From Brachypodius melanocephalos (Eukaryota; Chordata; Aves; Passeriformes; Pycnonotidae): a DNA stretch of 64,000 nucleotides. The notes below the pieces were generated by a model that saw nothing but the letters and a program-made list of their open reading frames with translations, ran no database searches and had not been told where the DNA came from. Positions within the stretch are counted from its first letter, which is position 1; each line of letters begins with the position of its first letter. The stretch is taken from assembly GCA_013398615.1 (NCBI GenBank), contig VZSR01003798.1:7842258-7906257 (forward strand). The letters run 5' to 3'. Position numbers and translations under genes: made by a program. This document shows positions 14,801-27,284 of the stretch, piece by piece.

Positions 14801-17800
14801 GAACATAATGACTAAACAGCTTCAGCACACAGTGCTTGGTCTCAGAGCTGCCATACATTCCAAGATCACCTCCAAAACACGGCCAAGCTGGACATTTAAT
14901 TCTGTTTCCCAGAGGGGAAGAAGCTGCCTTTAAAAATACACCACCATCATGGGGAAGGAAATAATTCCAGACTTCCATAGAAAGAGAATAGCTCTTTCTT
15001 TCTGCAGCATCCCCACTGTCCCTTTCTGTACCCCTCCAAAGAAATGGCAGGGAGAAGGTCTCAGGCAAAAGCACTCACACAGCAAGAGTGCTGCAGAAGG
15101 ATGAGGTATTTGTACACTCACTCCTGTGCCACCATATCTCCTACACAGCAGGATGCAGCACAGCAGCTCCATTTCTTCTCCAGCTTTCCTGACCCTCCTG
15201 CTTAAACAGCTTGTCATTTGACATTGTTACCTACTACTCTGCTTTTTCCTATTCCACAGCCTCACAAGTGAGAACATGAATCCACACACCAGCCTCGCAG
15301 AAAAGGAACCCCATGATTAAGGAACAGGACGAAATTCTGCCTTGCATTTAAAAAAATAAATAAAAACAGGACAAAGAATAGAAGCAGAAGTGTTTTGCTG
15401 CATCTTCTTACAAAAAAAATTCTCTAAGCTCTGGCTGCTTATTTGCAAAGCAATTCACAGCAGTGAAAAGACAGGAGAGAGCTCTTGCTAAGCAGTGAAT
15501 AGAAGCAATTAGCCAAGAGAAGAGCATAAGCAACTTGCACTTTGCCTTCATACAGCTTATCAAGTTTATTCTGCCCTGTTACATCTGTGTAATTTATATA
15601 AAAAAAGCCAGCAGCTATTTGGCAAGATTTACATCTAGAAACAGCAATTTAATCACATATGAAAGATCAGTGGAAGTGGATGCCTCAGGACATTGCAAAC
15701 TTCTCACCTCCTACTAACCTGCCTGAAACTTGCCCTGGTCATGTTAAATGTTCACTAAAAATAACTTTTAAACATCTGTTTCATTATTAGGTTCATCTCT
15801 CTAAACAGAAACACAAAATTTATTAAAGCTATCAGGCGAAATATTGAATGCTTGCACTGCAGAAACAAGTAGCTTGCAAGTTCAGCAATCTTCCCTCTGC
15901 AGTGATGTAACTCCTCTAACATAGCAGAATTTCTAGCAATTCCTTGGCCAGGCAGAAATAAGTTGAATGGCAGATGTTAGAGATTCATCATGAAAAAAAA
16001 CCTCCAGAAGCAAAACTATCAAACAGGACTTTACTCCCTAAAATACCAAAAGGAAGGGATTCACATGTAACCTATGTGTAGTAGCTAAACCCATCAGTCC
16101 AGGATAGCCTGTCCTGTTGTTTCATTATTACATTTCTGACATTTTAATACTGAACAGCAGTTGTATTTACCAAATGCATCACCTTTGAAGCCTGACCTCA
16201 AAGTGTCCCAAAGTTTCAAATGCCAGCACTATGACTAGTTAAGTGACTAATTTCAGGCACTCCTGTATTTATTGCTGTTTTATACATAACAGAGCTCTTA
16301 ATCAACCAAGGCTTCTCAGAAGTCTCGTTTCTTTCTTCTTTATAAACCTCTTTATGGGCAACAATCAGACAAGACCAGAAGTTGTTTATTTGCTGATTGG
16401 TGCTCAGATTTTTTTCTAAAAGTGTGTGTGCCTGCACTACAAACACAGTTGTTGCAACAGGTACCTTCCATGAACTCTGAAGAATCGGGGTCAAGAACAG
16501 AAGGGGTTTTAAATTAGCATTGGTTTGCCAGACATGGCACTAATCACTTCCAAATCAAAGCTTAAAGAAAGCACGGACAGCCTGCTGAGATGTACTCGAT
16601 CTGTGAGTAACCCCTCTCACTTTATCAATATTCCCCTTCAGAGGATGGAATTTCATAGCTGAAAAAAGAAAAATAACTTAAGTGGCCAATATATAAGCAA
16701 AGCTCTGCCCACTGGGCAAAAAAAATGACAGTTCTGCCACTTAATTGGAACTCTAATTAGAAAGCAAAAATACATTTCATACACAAACTGTTACCCTTTA
16801 TTAAACCCCCTCTTCACAAAAGGAGAATCTCTTTGGGACCTGTAGCCTGGGGGATTATTTTTGTTTGTTTTTTCAACAGTCATTTGTCTGCTTCTTGTAA
16901 AATACAAACAAGACCAGCACAGAAGAGAATTTCCATTGAGTCCATGAGAAAATCTCAAGTGCAGAGGTTAATGTACATGTCAATGCTCAGGATGCTGGGG
17001 CTTTATACAATTTCATCATCTGATATCTGTGCCAAGGCCAGACATCACTTCCTGCAGTGTTCAGCTGTTTGCCAAATGTGGTATTGTCTCACCAGCAGCA
17101 AAACACTTGGGACTCCAAAATCCCAAATTCCCAATGCTTGCCTAAGCCTTTGAACGTGCTCCCTAGCCCACATCTATAATCAGACTTTCCTTGAAGAGAA
17201 GAGATTGATACAAGAGGATGCAGTCACATCTAGGAGAGAGTAAAAGATACTCAGACTAAATTGAGAGCTCAATAATCAGTGTCCTGATTAAGATAAGCTG
17301 GAAGTAATTGAGAAATCAAAGGTTTTTACACTATGGGTTCACTACATTCCACACCTAACAAACAACCCAACCCATCCATTTTTCCAGCAGCTCAGGCAAT
17401 AAGTACTACTGGGGTTTTCACTAAAAATTCTACAAAAAGTAATCATAGAAACAATCTTCCACAAGCATCACTGAAATCTTAGAATAGAGATCCTATATTG
17501 CAATCTTTTGTTATTATTTTTTTTAGATTGTGCCACAACTGACTCCTCACTCATTTTCTTTCATCTCTGAAACATAAAAGGATTCTCACAATCATTCTAT
17601 TTAAAAACAAATCTGATTTAAAACAACAGCTGTAAACATTAATAGGTTTAAACAATAACGATGATGACTTTCCTGCCATTCCATCTGTAGCCAAATCTGG
17701 GTTAATTCAGTGTAGAATTTCTAACTAATTGGTGTGATGCCACAAGAAACAGAGCTGTGCTCAATTAGCACGACCAGTAAACTATCAAGATACAGAAAAA

Positions 17801-19649
17801 TACATTTCCATATAAACATTGCCTTTTACTACAGCAAAAATACATGCCTAAAATTAATTTCTCTGCTGACAGGTTGTAATTTTCTGCAATTTAGGTTATT
17901 TGGACTCAGATGCATTCCAAGAAAAGGACACTACAGAATCCTTTGTTACAAGGCTGCTATTCCACATGGAGTGAAACAGTGACAGGGTCCCTCTCAGGCT
18001 GAATGGCCCCAGGATTTAAGGGGCATTCCCCCCCCAAAAAAAAGCAGATATTTCTTGCCATCTTAGCCATGCTTATCAATTTCTGTATTTTTTTTCCAAA
18101 TACTTATGCGCAAAAACGTTTCAAATTCTTAATCATTATCTGCAGGAACATTTAGAAAATCTAAATCTCAAAGGCAGAGAACCCATAACAGGACAAAGTT
18201 GTTCCACACTGATCTATTGGGACATTTAAAATGTAACAGCCAACATTACCCTTCTGCAGCCAGCTAAAAACCATAACATGAGAAACCAGAATTTTTTAAA
18301 AAATGGAAAACTTAAGGATTTTATAACCTTGAAGAAAGACTAATCTGCATTTTATAGTATCTAAGAGAAATTGTATAATATGCAAAATTCTCCTATCCTT
18401 CTTGATAATTGTCAAATTACTTTCCATAAACATGGTCTACTTGGCAATTTCCAAGAGATGTCAGTAATACCAGCTATATTTAATTCAGTAATGAATTAAA
18501 AAAACCAAGGTGTTTTTTTTTTTATTAAAGATAAACTTCAGTTCTGCAAACTTCGTTAAGCAGATTTTCTGTCAAAACTTTTCAGGTTCACAGGCAAGTC
18601 TGAAAAGTTTATTAATGGAAAATAAAGAAAAAAATTGCTTCAACCAGCTGGACCATGCTGTAACTAACAGCAGTTTGGAGAGGAAAACAATAAATATGGT
18701 CTTTCCAAAGGACAGAGCCACACTAGACATGCAGTGCACACTTGTTCTGAAATACATCACATTTACACCCAGGATTATGGCATAATCATCCACGTGATTT
18801 AAATAGGGAATTAACAGCTCTTCTCTTCCCTCTTCCACAGAGTGACCAGCTGATGAATGAAGAGGTGAAAATTATAGGTTTTGGTGACCTTTGAACAAAA
18901 GTCATTTAATTCATAGGAAATTAAGATCATATCTGAACAGAGTCCTTTATTTGAGCCAGGAATAAAACTCTTCATAAGATTTGCCCATTGTTTCTCTGAA
19001 TTATTCTTCCTTTCTACTTGTACCTTTTTTAGGAAAAAGTAAAAAATAACCAACCAAAAATACAGCCCTACAATGCACATGCCTGTAACAAGTTAGGAAC
19101 AAGTATCAGAGAAAATTTTGCAAACCAAGTATATTGTAAAATTATTTTTAAAAAGTTCTTCTGCATTGAGGGAGAAGTAATGGCTTCTCCCTCCACCTCC
19201 AGCTTCCTCTAAGTTTCAACTACATAAAACAGTTTAATGCTTTTATGTATTTCACAAGTAGATCACCCAGAACACTTACACAGCCTACCAAAAAATCATT
19301 TTCTGCAATAAATGTATTAAAATACAGAGAATGTAAAACTATAATTCTCTTCTAAGAAAGCTATTTCAAAGTGAAATATGCAGCATCCTAATAATTTCCT
19401 TCCTTTTTTTTCTGCCTAATGAGTTTCAGTCTCATAAGAATTATACCAAACATTATTTTAAATGTCATAAGACACTAAGCAATTATAGGTCTGATTTTGT
19501 TTTTCAAAGGACCAATTTAGAACTCAAATCTGTGTTTTCTAGGTTTATTTTCAAATTCATCTCAGTAATTTACCACAGTTCTTTCCAAACCTGGCCTCTA
19601 GTTAATAAGGCTTCTACACATATGGTCTGACTTTCTAAAGGGCCTATTA

Positions 19650-19697
19650 GGAAAGAAAGAAAAAGAAAAAAAAAAAGGGAAGAAAAAAGAAAAGAAA
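19650..19697. repeat. A/G-rich low-complexity tract
   Basis: Purine-only or nearly purine-only stretch of gaaa-type units with an embedded A11 run. It is a simple low-complexity repeat with no coding or structural content beyond the strand asymmetry. Confidence 0.85.
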
Positions 19698-20762
19698 TTC
19701 CATTACTGTTTTCATGCTTTTTCATTGAACCATCACGGCATTTGCTTGCAATAACTCTAAAGGAGGATTATAAAAGTGCTTTCCCAGAATGTGGAGTAAA
19801 AGGAAAGGAGCTCCAAACCTGGAGAGTATCTGAAAGGGGCCTCTTGTGAAGGGAATTCTCCCATGCAGCCCTTTGAAACCTTTGCCTGGTGGAGCTGCTG
19901 GGCCTCTACATACAATTAGCTATTACTGCAGCTTATCCCAAATACTCGCAGCAGCCCATCACAGCAGTGATTGGGAAAACCCTCATTGCATGCCTGTAAT
20001 GGATCCATTAGCAGGATCCTACTTCACCTCAGAACAAGCTGAAACAATTTTCACTTTCTTAACACATCTTCCCTGCATGTGGGCTTTTGAAGAGCCACAT
20101 GTTAGGTACTTCTCTGCTCTCCACCATAAAGATGCTCTCCAGATATCCAGGCTTTAGTGATCACAGGGGTTTTTTGCAGTCCAGCTTTGACAAATATGAA
20201 ATGTTTTCAGCTTGTTAACAGCGTGCATGTAAACCAAAGCTCTGTTAAAAGTCATTAATTTTATGTACTAGGAGAAGTAAAAATAAAGCAAACAACCATC
20301 TGTGCTCCTCACTGCTAGGCAACATTTGTTATCCTCTTATTGGTGTGATTTCAGACTGACTGGCCCAAACCAACATTTTGGATAGGCATAGAGGGGAGAT
20401 GGAATCAGCTGCAGTGTGGGGTAGAAGCTTTTTGTTCCCAAGACAGCAGCCAGTGTCTATGTCTCTACATTTGATCCCAAGTACATCATCCCCTTTGACA
20501 GTATTTATCTTTATGGCCATGTCCCATCCACCCCATTGCTGGTATTTTCCTTGAACGTTATAGCTGCATATCACCATCTACCCATACTACGGAAAATCCC
20601 AAATCTTTTTATCCACTTATGCAAGGGAATAAAGTGAAGAAAGACAGGAAACACTGTCAAATATGCAAATAGTCCTAAAGACCTTCCATGAATTAAACCA
20701 TCAAGGGAAGGGAACAAGGTCCCTGCACTTTTTTCAGTTTTTGAAATAAAAACTTAAGGGAT

Positions 20763-20806
20763 GCCACAATACACCTTAAGCAACGCCACAATACACCTTA
20801 AGCAAC
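20763..20806. repeat. Perfect 22-bp tandem duplication, two copies
   Basis: The 22-base unit beginning gccacaatac and ending ttaagcaac occurs twice head to tail with no mismatch (20763-20784 and 20785-20806). Zero divergence suggests a recent duplication, possibly polymorphic in the population. Confidence 0.95.
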
Positions 20807-21022
20807 ATTATTTCAGGGAAGAAAAAAATAAAGCTGCACAGTTTGACAATTGCACTGCATCTAAAAAGCAGAACTGGAAAATCCACAGAGGCTGAAGAAG
20901 TGCCAAGGGAAACAGTGGAATTTGCTAGAAGCTTTGAATTGCAAATGCAAGGGGAAATCCTCTTCTGGAAAATATATTCAAACTCTATATACAGAGCACA
21001 CGAATGCCAAAAGAAATCTGAT

Positions 21023-21115
21023 ACCTTTCTCTCCCTTTTCACCTTTTGTCTTCCAACCTTTTTTTCCCCTGTCTCACTACTTCACCTTTCCTTATCTCTC
21101 TTTTTTCCCTTTATT
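21023..21115 (+). other. Long polypyrimidine run ending in splice-acceptor words
   Basis: About 90 bases are nearly all C and T and end in TTTATTAG at 21117. A second acceptor-like word, TTCTTACACAG, follows about 40 bases later, then TTATTCTGCAG. The stretch lies inside the window's longest open frame (20843-21337, 164 codons), whose middle is therefore a run of L, S, F and P. That composition bias, not coding, explains the frame length. The run could act as a PTB-binding or splice-acceptor region, or be plain low complexity. Confidence 0.5.
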
Positions 21116-21339
21116 AGCTGTGCTTTGTCACTGCTGTTGCTTTCTTACACAGACAATAAATCTCAATGTTTATTCTGCAGGTCAGCTCAAAAAAGGGCAC
21201 CTCCACCACCCCTGCTCTGCTCCCCAGCCCTAAGCACCAGAAGCACATGGTTGGAAAACTCCTGGAATGAGAGAGAATCTGCAGCACAAGCCCCAAAAAT
21301 CCAGATTCAAGCTATAAACACGGGTATAAATAAATGATG

Positions 21340-24300
21340 AATGAACCACTTACTTAGCTTAACATCAAGAGCTAATCTTATTGTCCAGCAGAACTTAAAA
21401 TCAAACAGCAGACAAGGTCTTTTTGCTCAGCAAGGTGGTAGCATATCTCCAAGTGCCGTGCTAAACTCACTGTTTTAGTAATTAGGGTCTGATCCTGAAC
21501 CAGAGAAGTCACTGAGAGCCTTCAAATGAACAAAATCAATGCAAAAGTCCTGGGATCACAACCAGGCATTCCAAAATTGCAGTCCAACACAATTGCACAT
21601 GTTTCCTATTTATGTCTAATGTCAACTTTTCACTGTGCAAACCAATTTGCAGGGCCTGGCCATGCTCAGGGAAGGAGGAGCAGCAGAGGTTTTGCAGGAC
21701 AAGCAGTTCACCAAGCATTTTGTGAGCTATATTGCTCTTGTGGGTAGACCATTCATTAAATCCTGTCGTGGTATCATTTCCCCTTGGAATGGGAAATCCC
21801 ACACAAAATTTCAGTTATGTAAGGTTGAATCAAGTAACCAGTACAGAATTTGGAAGGTATCTTCTCATGAAATCAGGGTACAAATGCCACACACTCCCAT
21901 ATCAGTAACTAGAAGGCTGCTTCTGGGAGACAGCAAAGGTTTTCATAATTACAATATGCAACCAGAAAGGCACCTAAATATCTGTTCTTCCTTTGTCCAA
22001 GCACATTAAGCAATTACAAGAAAAACCAAAAAAACCAAGACAACAACCAAAAACAAAACAGAATTTCAATCTTGTCTTAGCAATTCGATCTAGATACCTG
22101 AAAAATATCCAAGAATTTTATCACATACAACTCACAGGTTGTAGCAGTTGAACCTGCATTAATTAGACATTATTGTTTGACTTTTTGGTCAGAAGAACCA
22201 GGATACAACTGTATCTACTGATAACAAAGTGGTTGATAAAGGTGCTCCTTTTGCTTTCCTGAAGTATTAATACAACAGGCACAATAGGATTTTTAGTATG
22301 GTAGAAATTGAGACCTGGGACCACAGTAGTATTAATTTCTTCCTTTCCTTCCTGAGAAATCATCATTTCCTTGTTTTTAAGGCAGAAATACAGTTACAGA
22401 AAAGAAATTTTTACACTGTCAGGGTGAAGAATTACAGAGAGACTCATCCCTGCAATTGCTTTCCAGTCAATAATAGTTTGTAAACTAGAGAAGAAATCAC
22501 TTTCCAGAGTAACCAAACACACGACCAGCTTCTGAGATCATTACCTATATGTAACTTTTCTAAGCAAATATGCTCTTTGATCACAGAGTTTCCACAGCAA
22601 AGGAGTTTTAAATTTCAGGAGAGCCCAGAGAATACTCACAGCTCATCTCTTTATACCAAGTTTGGGGCACCATCACCACAAAGTCCTTTTATCTGCACAG
22701 CTCAAGGACTCACCCTTCCCAGAGCAAAAAGAATTCATTCAGTGTACCAGAGAGCTGCAGGCTGTACCCCATTTACAGACCAGCCTCATTCTTCACCTAT
22801 CACCCAGGCTGAGCAGCAGCAGAGATACACCAACCCACTCTCCTCTTGTTCCATCTTTGGTACACAAATAAATACCTGGTGAGCAGCAGACTTGAACCTT
22901 CCTTCAAGCATTTCTGCAGCAGCCATGTGCTCCCACAGAGCCTGGCAAGAGTTAAATAGTGCAAGAGTTAATTAGTTCAGGCTTTGTCCAATTGCTCTCT
23001 GCACCCCCTGCTCCCCATGAGCAATGCAAGCAGTGCCTTGCCTGTGTGTGAGGGTCAGCATGGGAGTAGATATCAGCTGTGATAATCCTGCCTCACTTCT
23101 GTGAGGATTACACCAACCCAAACATTAATTTAATCATTTTATTTTATTTTCAGTTGCGCTTTCATCCAAAGATCTTAAAGTGATTCTCAAACATCAACTA
23201 ATTAACCCCCAGGTGCCCTCTGTGAGGGGTACACAGGTGGGCAGAGGAGCAGTTTCACATGGGAATTACAACTTCCGTGAGGGAGGAGCTGGGAGGAAGC
23301 ACAGCCTCCTCCTCCTCCTCCTCCTCCTCCTCTCCACACCTGTGTAGATCCCTGCAGCACCACTGCATATAGACAATTTATAGATTACAGTAGACACTGG
23401 GAGGTTACACATCATAAAACACATGTGTGGCAAAGCAAAGAGCAGGTTGTAGTGTGTTGGGGACGCAATACTATTTCAAAACAATAAGCTAGCACCATGC
23501 TTTAGCTTCCTATGTGCTGCTGCTGAAAAGTGTGAAAATCAGACTTTGTGTTTCTGTGAGCCACTCTGTTCTCGGTTTCCCCATCTCTAAGTGAGATTTC
23601 CCTTCTTTGAAACACTGAATTCCTGAGATAAACCTGTATCCATGTGCCAAATTCTCTTGGGCAAAGTATGCACCTGCCTGAGGTAAACTGGATGGCATCT
23701 TTTGGGAAAGCATGAGCAGTGTGCAACACAGCCCCAAAAGACTTTAGGACAGGCTTAATGCAGCCAAGTGAAACTACAAGGGCAGGGTGTGTTAAGGTGG
23801 GGATTCAGATGACACCTGGGCTGATCAATTCCCTGCTACCAAAAGGGTTCACCCTTCCCCTCTGCCCAGGAGGATGCTCCAGGCCCCTTTCTGCACTCAG
23901 CCCAGAGAGCAGTTCAGCTGTCCCAGCCTGCAGCCAGCCATCCTCCCACCTTGCTGTGCCAGTTTTGACAGCAGCCCCCAGCTCAGAGCCTGGGCCATTC
24001 GACGAAACAACCTCAAACCCCTCTGGCCTTCTGAGATATACTTGTTAGGTAGCACCAGATAATTACCAGTTGTAGAGATAATTGTCATTATGTAGTCCAG
24101 AAAATTTCTGTCTTTTCAGCCTTTGCCATTTCTCTGCACACACCCAGGTGTAACTTGCACATAATGTCTCTTCTTGGTTTGCCATCACATGGGGCAGGAT
24201 GCAGGTGTGGGAAGGGATTCCAAAGCAGTCTTTCTGTTGCTGTGGTGCACCCCAGTTTTTATTTTGTGTGTGTCTCTCTCAGCAGGCTGACTACACTAGA

Positions 24301-24580
24301 GTACATTGAGTGGCAAATGCAACACCTACACGGTGCTGCTGTGCTATAGAAACTTCATTTCACTTTGGTTGTTTTTGTGCACCACTGTAAATGATGGGAC
24401 ATGCAGAGACCAACCAGCCCCAGTGCTCAGACTGCATAGTTCTGTGTTTTCTTCAGATTTCCCCTTTCAGAAGGTAGTTTACTTGGACAAAGTGGTGTCT
24501 TTGTCCCACCCTCGATTATGAAATTCAAATGACAGCCCTTTGCCTTAGGTGCTGCTTCTGCTTTTCCTCTCTGCTTCTTT
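21340..24580. other. Unique non-coding sequence with one microsatellite
   Basis: No supportable gene. Frames up to 124 codons (21635-22009) show no domain. Around 23155-23235 a short stretch with words such as ccaaagatcttaaagtgattctc resembles the tails of old vertebrate SINE/LINE relics, but it is too diverged to name. A CCT microsatellite at 23305 lies just downstream. Confidence 0.65.
23305..23331. repeat. (CCT)9 microsatellite
   Basis: Nine uninterrupted CCT units. The purine/pyrimidine asymmetry makes it a possible triplex-forming and length-variable site. Confidence 0.95.
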
Positions 24581-24589
24581 CATTTCTCC

Positions 24590-24780
24590 TCCCTGCTGCT
24601 ATGCTGGAGTGAATAATGCATTTTTTAGCTAATTTCCGTGGATTAGGCTTCCAATTAATTCAAGCCAGTTTTACAGACTGCCAATTCAGGTTGCTAAAAT
24701 TTGGTTGGAGTTATTGGGGCAGGGTGAGGGGTTTTCCCATAAATTTTTTCCGGATTAACTACAAGAATTCAGTAGAAACA
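24590..24780. promoter_or_regulatory. Candidate enhancer with paired GGATTA sites
   Basis: The block carries TAATGCATT (about 24614-24622), GGATTA (24640-24645), CCAATTAATT (24651-24660) and a second GGATTA (24752-24757), with few homopolymers. GGATTA is the site class bound by K50 homeodomains of the OTX/PITX/GSC type, and ATTAAT/AATTA words suit other homeodomains. This density resembles vertebrate developmental enhancers. The argument is motif-based only, and short AT-rich words occur often by chance in sequence of this composition. Confidence 0.28.
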
Positions 24781-26940
24781 AATTAGTGATTTTTACACGT
24801 GAGTATACACATCAGCATCTGCAGGATTTGTTTCAGCCCTAACTGAAAGCACAAATTATACTCTTCCTTTCCAAAAGGCACAAACATGGTTTCACACCAA
24901 CTGACAGTGCTAGTAATTAATGTGAAGGATCCCTGGGGTCTTTTAACCTCTTTTCTTAGCTTTTGATGGCTGAGACAGCATAACCTGTGTGCCATTTAAC
25001 CATCTATAAAACTAAGGGGGGAAAAGCATTTAAACACGACATTGAGTTTTCTTTAAACTCTCTAATGAGCTCTAGATAAAGCAGAGAGGTTTTTACTGTG
25101 GATTTTAAGAAACACTTTTTTCCCCTCAATTGTTCTCCCTAGGGCAGAGCATTTCTGTCTCCTCGTAGGCAGATGAAATCCAGGAACAGCTCCCACAAAA
25201 TCCAGGAGCACTGATTATGTCAAACAGGATTGCACAGTAAAAATCTGCTCTAGGACCATTCTACCCATTTCATCATCTTGGTGCAGTTTGCCCTGTCTCT
25301 ATTCAGATGTGAAATTGTGACAACTGTTTTTCCTTTGCTCCTTTTTTCGCTGCAGATTTGCCAGCTACACCAGGGTGGTTCAGAATTATTAGCTCATTCA
25401 AATAATGCAGCTTTGTGACACTTTGCTTAAATCAACTAATTCCTGAGAGAGATAGCAAGGACTATCAGTTAGATCTGGAGTTGGGAGCTGAATTTTGCCA
25501 CCAAACTGTGATATTGGATGAATCAGTCAACCTTCTCAAACCTAGATCTCTGTGTAATACCTCAGAAAGGAAGCATCCCCCTGGTAAAGCACTTCAATAT
25601 CCTCTAACGATGCAGCTTGTTCTAAGTGTAGAAGATATTAAAGCACCAGGGAGAATTAGCTTTTAGATTGATTTCCAGTTCAGGGATTGCAAGTTAACAG
25701 CATAGGAGTTGTTCCTTGTTAGCTATTCCAATACTTTGTACAGTAGATTATGAAAGCATCTTTCCAAAGTACACACCAAAGAGAGACTGCAGATGCAAAA
25801 AGAAGCCCCCATGTGCTTGAATTAAGGCTGCCAATATGCAAGAGCTGCCAGATGGACTCCTGAGAAGGCCACCAGCAGCTGAGCCCTGCCCTCTGCCCAC
25901 CTCCAGAGCAGATCAGATTTTGTCAGAATTGGCATTTTAGCAGAAGCTGCCAAAGAAGATGGGATGCACTGGGACACGAGGCTGAGCCCCAGGCAGCAGG
26001 GGAGTCTCTCAAGGGGCCAAGGAGTCCCTCAAAGGGCAGGGAGGGGCAGCTCAAAGCAAAGAGCCAAGCATGGTGGTGCCCCACGTGTCCCCCAAGCAGC
26101 CCTGGGCTCCCCCCAAGGCTCTGCTCCTGCAGGATCAGATTCCCCCCATCAGATTCTCCTCTCCACTAAGTGGGGAACTGGTGCAGATGGAGCAAGATCT
26201 CATGGGGACCAGGGGGTGCAGAGAACAATTCACTTTCCCTTCACTTCTCTCCACGTTTGTCAAGTGTCTGAAATTCTTGTTTTGGGCTGGAAGTACAAGC
26301 AGAGCACAAAATCCTTTTAAAATATAGCAGAATCTGCTGGTAATGAGAACAGTGAGGCAGTTATGGTCTGACTTTTATTAATTTTATTTATGAAATGCTT
26401 TGATTTACCAAAACTGCTTTACAGAAAATTTTGACACAGCCTTACCCTGGTGAAGATTAGAATTGAAGATCTGACATCTGAAATTAATTAAGCATATGAG
26501 AAACAGCAAGTGAATAAATCAATTTTCCTATTTTGGGTTTTAGGAAAAAAAAAGAAATCAGAAAAAAATTGATCTGAAACAGAAGCTGCTGGTTGTTTGG
26601 AAGAATTCAAAAATAACAAACAAAACAACCAAAACCAAATCAAAACAAAAAAGGTCAGCTATATCTTTCATCAAGGTGAAATATTTTGGTACATACTTTG
26701 GAAGTTTTCATCTATAAAATAAAATATTTTGTATGTTTAAATGTCATCCTAATTCTGTCTTTGACTGAAATAATTCTCCTAATTTAACCTTTTTTCAAAT
26801 ATTTCAATGTTTTTATTTCAACAAAATCACTTTATTTGAAAGACTTTTCTACAGAGAGGATTGAACTGGAATTTCATTTCCAGGTGTAAACCATTAGGAT
26901 TTGAACCAATACCTGCCTCTTGGGACCATGTCTGGGATGT
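24781..26940. other. Non-coding sequence, no gene seen
   Basis: No supportable gene. The GC-richer stretch 25960-26330 gives two overlapping frames (118 and 85 codons) on the plus strand with no recognisable domain. It holds a small imperfect direct repeat, ggagtctctcaagggg at 26001-26016 and ggagtccctcaaaggg at 26021-26036. Words at 25465-25560 faintly resemble a MIR-type core-SINE relic. From 26530 to 26830 the sequence is A/T-rich low complexity. Confidence 0.6.
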
Positions 26941-26949
26941 AGACATTTA

Positions 26950-27143
26950 GTTCAGGTGACCAGACTGAATTTATTCTGAAGAAAAATCTTCGAAGAACAT
27001 CTTGTGTGGACGCAGAAGCCTCAGCACCAACTTCTTCAGTCAGCTGATCTTCAACCACCATATTGATTTATGTCTTCGTGCAGCCACAGCCTGGGTCATC
27101 TCATGGTGAACATCAGAAAATGCCATCAGATCACAAATGGTTC
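26950..27143 (-). other. Candidate minus-strand terminal exon with poly(A) signal
   Basis: On the minus strand a good acceptor (pyrimidine-rich ending TTCATTTCAG) is followed at 27143 by a frame open for 33 codons from base 27141 to a TGA at 27040-27042. The frame starts TICDLMAFSDVHHEMTQ and ends in a basic, tryptophan-containing tail. About 65 bases past the stop is AATAAA (26970-26975) with GT-rich sequence just beyond, so an mRNA 3' end near 26950 is plausible. I do not recognise the peptide. Two possible upstream exons are at 27240-27284 and 31943-31983, but joining the nearer one makes T plus GA, a stop at the junction, so a coding message through both is unlikely. A long non-coding RNA or chance pseudo-exon fits as well. 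Confidence 0.25.
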
Positions 27144-27239
27144 CTGAAATGAAAAGCAATTAAAGACAGCCTTTTACAAGATCAATTGAAAGAAAAGAGG
27201 AAGGATAAAGCAGAAAGTTTGTGAAATCACTGAACTTAC

Positions 27240-27284
27240 ATTTCTTCACAACAGTTTCTTGGTCAAGGTAGGAATTGATATCTC
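27240..27284 (-). other. Candidate 45-nt minus-strand internal exon
   Basis: On the minus strand a 45-base interval lies between an acceptor word (TAACACAG) and a consensus donor (AAAT then GTAAGT, 27234-27239). One frame is open across it and reads DINSYLDQETVVKK. A TACTAAC branch-point-like word lies upstream, but only a few bases from the AG, too close to serve this acceptor in normal splicing. It sits 96 bases upstream of the candidate terminal exon, an intron near the lower limit for vertebrates. Its frame joins to a stop codon at the junction. Pseudo-exons of this kind are common. Confidence 0.18.

Larger units (their letters stand above)
8801..20750. other. Unique non-coding sequence, no gene seen
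   Basis: About 12 kb without a supportable gene. A T15 run sits at 8863-8877 and a purine-rich A/G stretch at about 19650-19697. Open frames are all at or below 109 codons and show no recognisable domain, signal peptide or conserved motif. Isolated splice-donor words occur on both strands (for example 14203 plus, 13995 minus), but I could not pair them with convincing acceptors around an open frame. I saw no CR1 3' end (the tandem ATTCTATG-type tail typical of bird CR1 copies). Confidence 0.7.

Noticed and set aside
16080..16125. Word resembling part of a known microRNA (caggatagcctg)
   Set aside because: Only a short match with no hairpin arm opposite it.
20843..21337. Longest open frame, 164 codons, plus strand
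   Set aside because: Its middle is a low-complexity pyrimidine run translating to L/S/F/P. There is no domain, and a second frame is also open across the same run.
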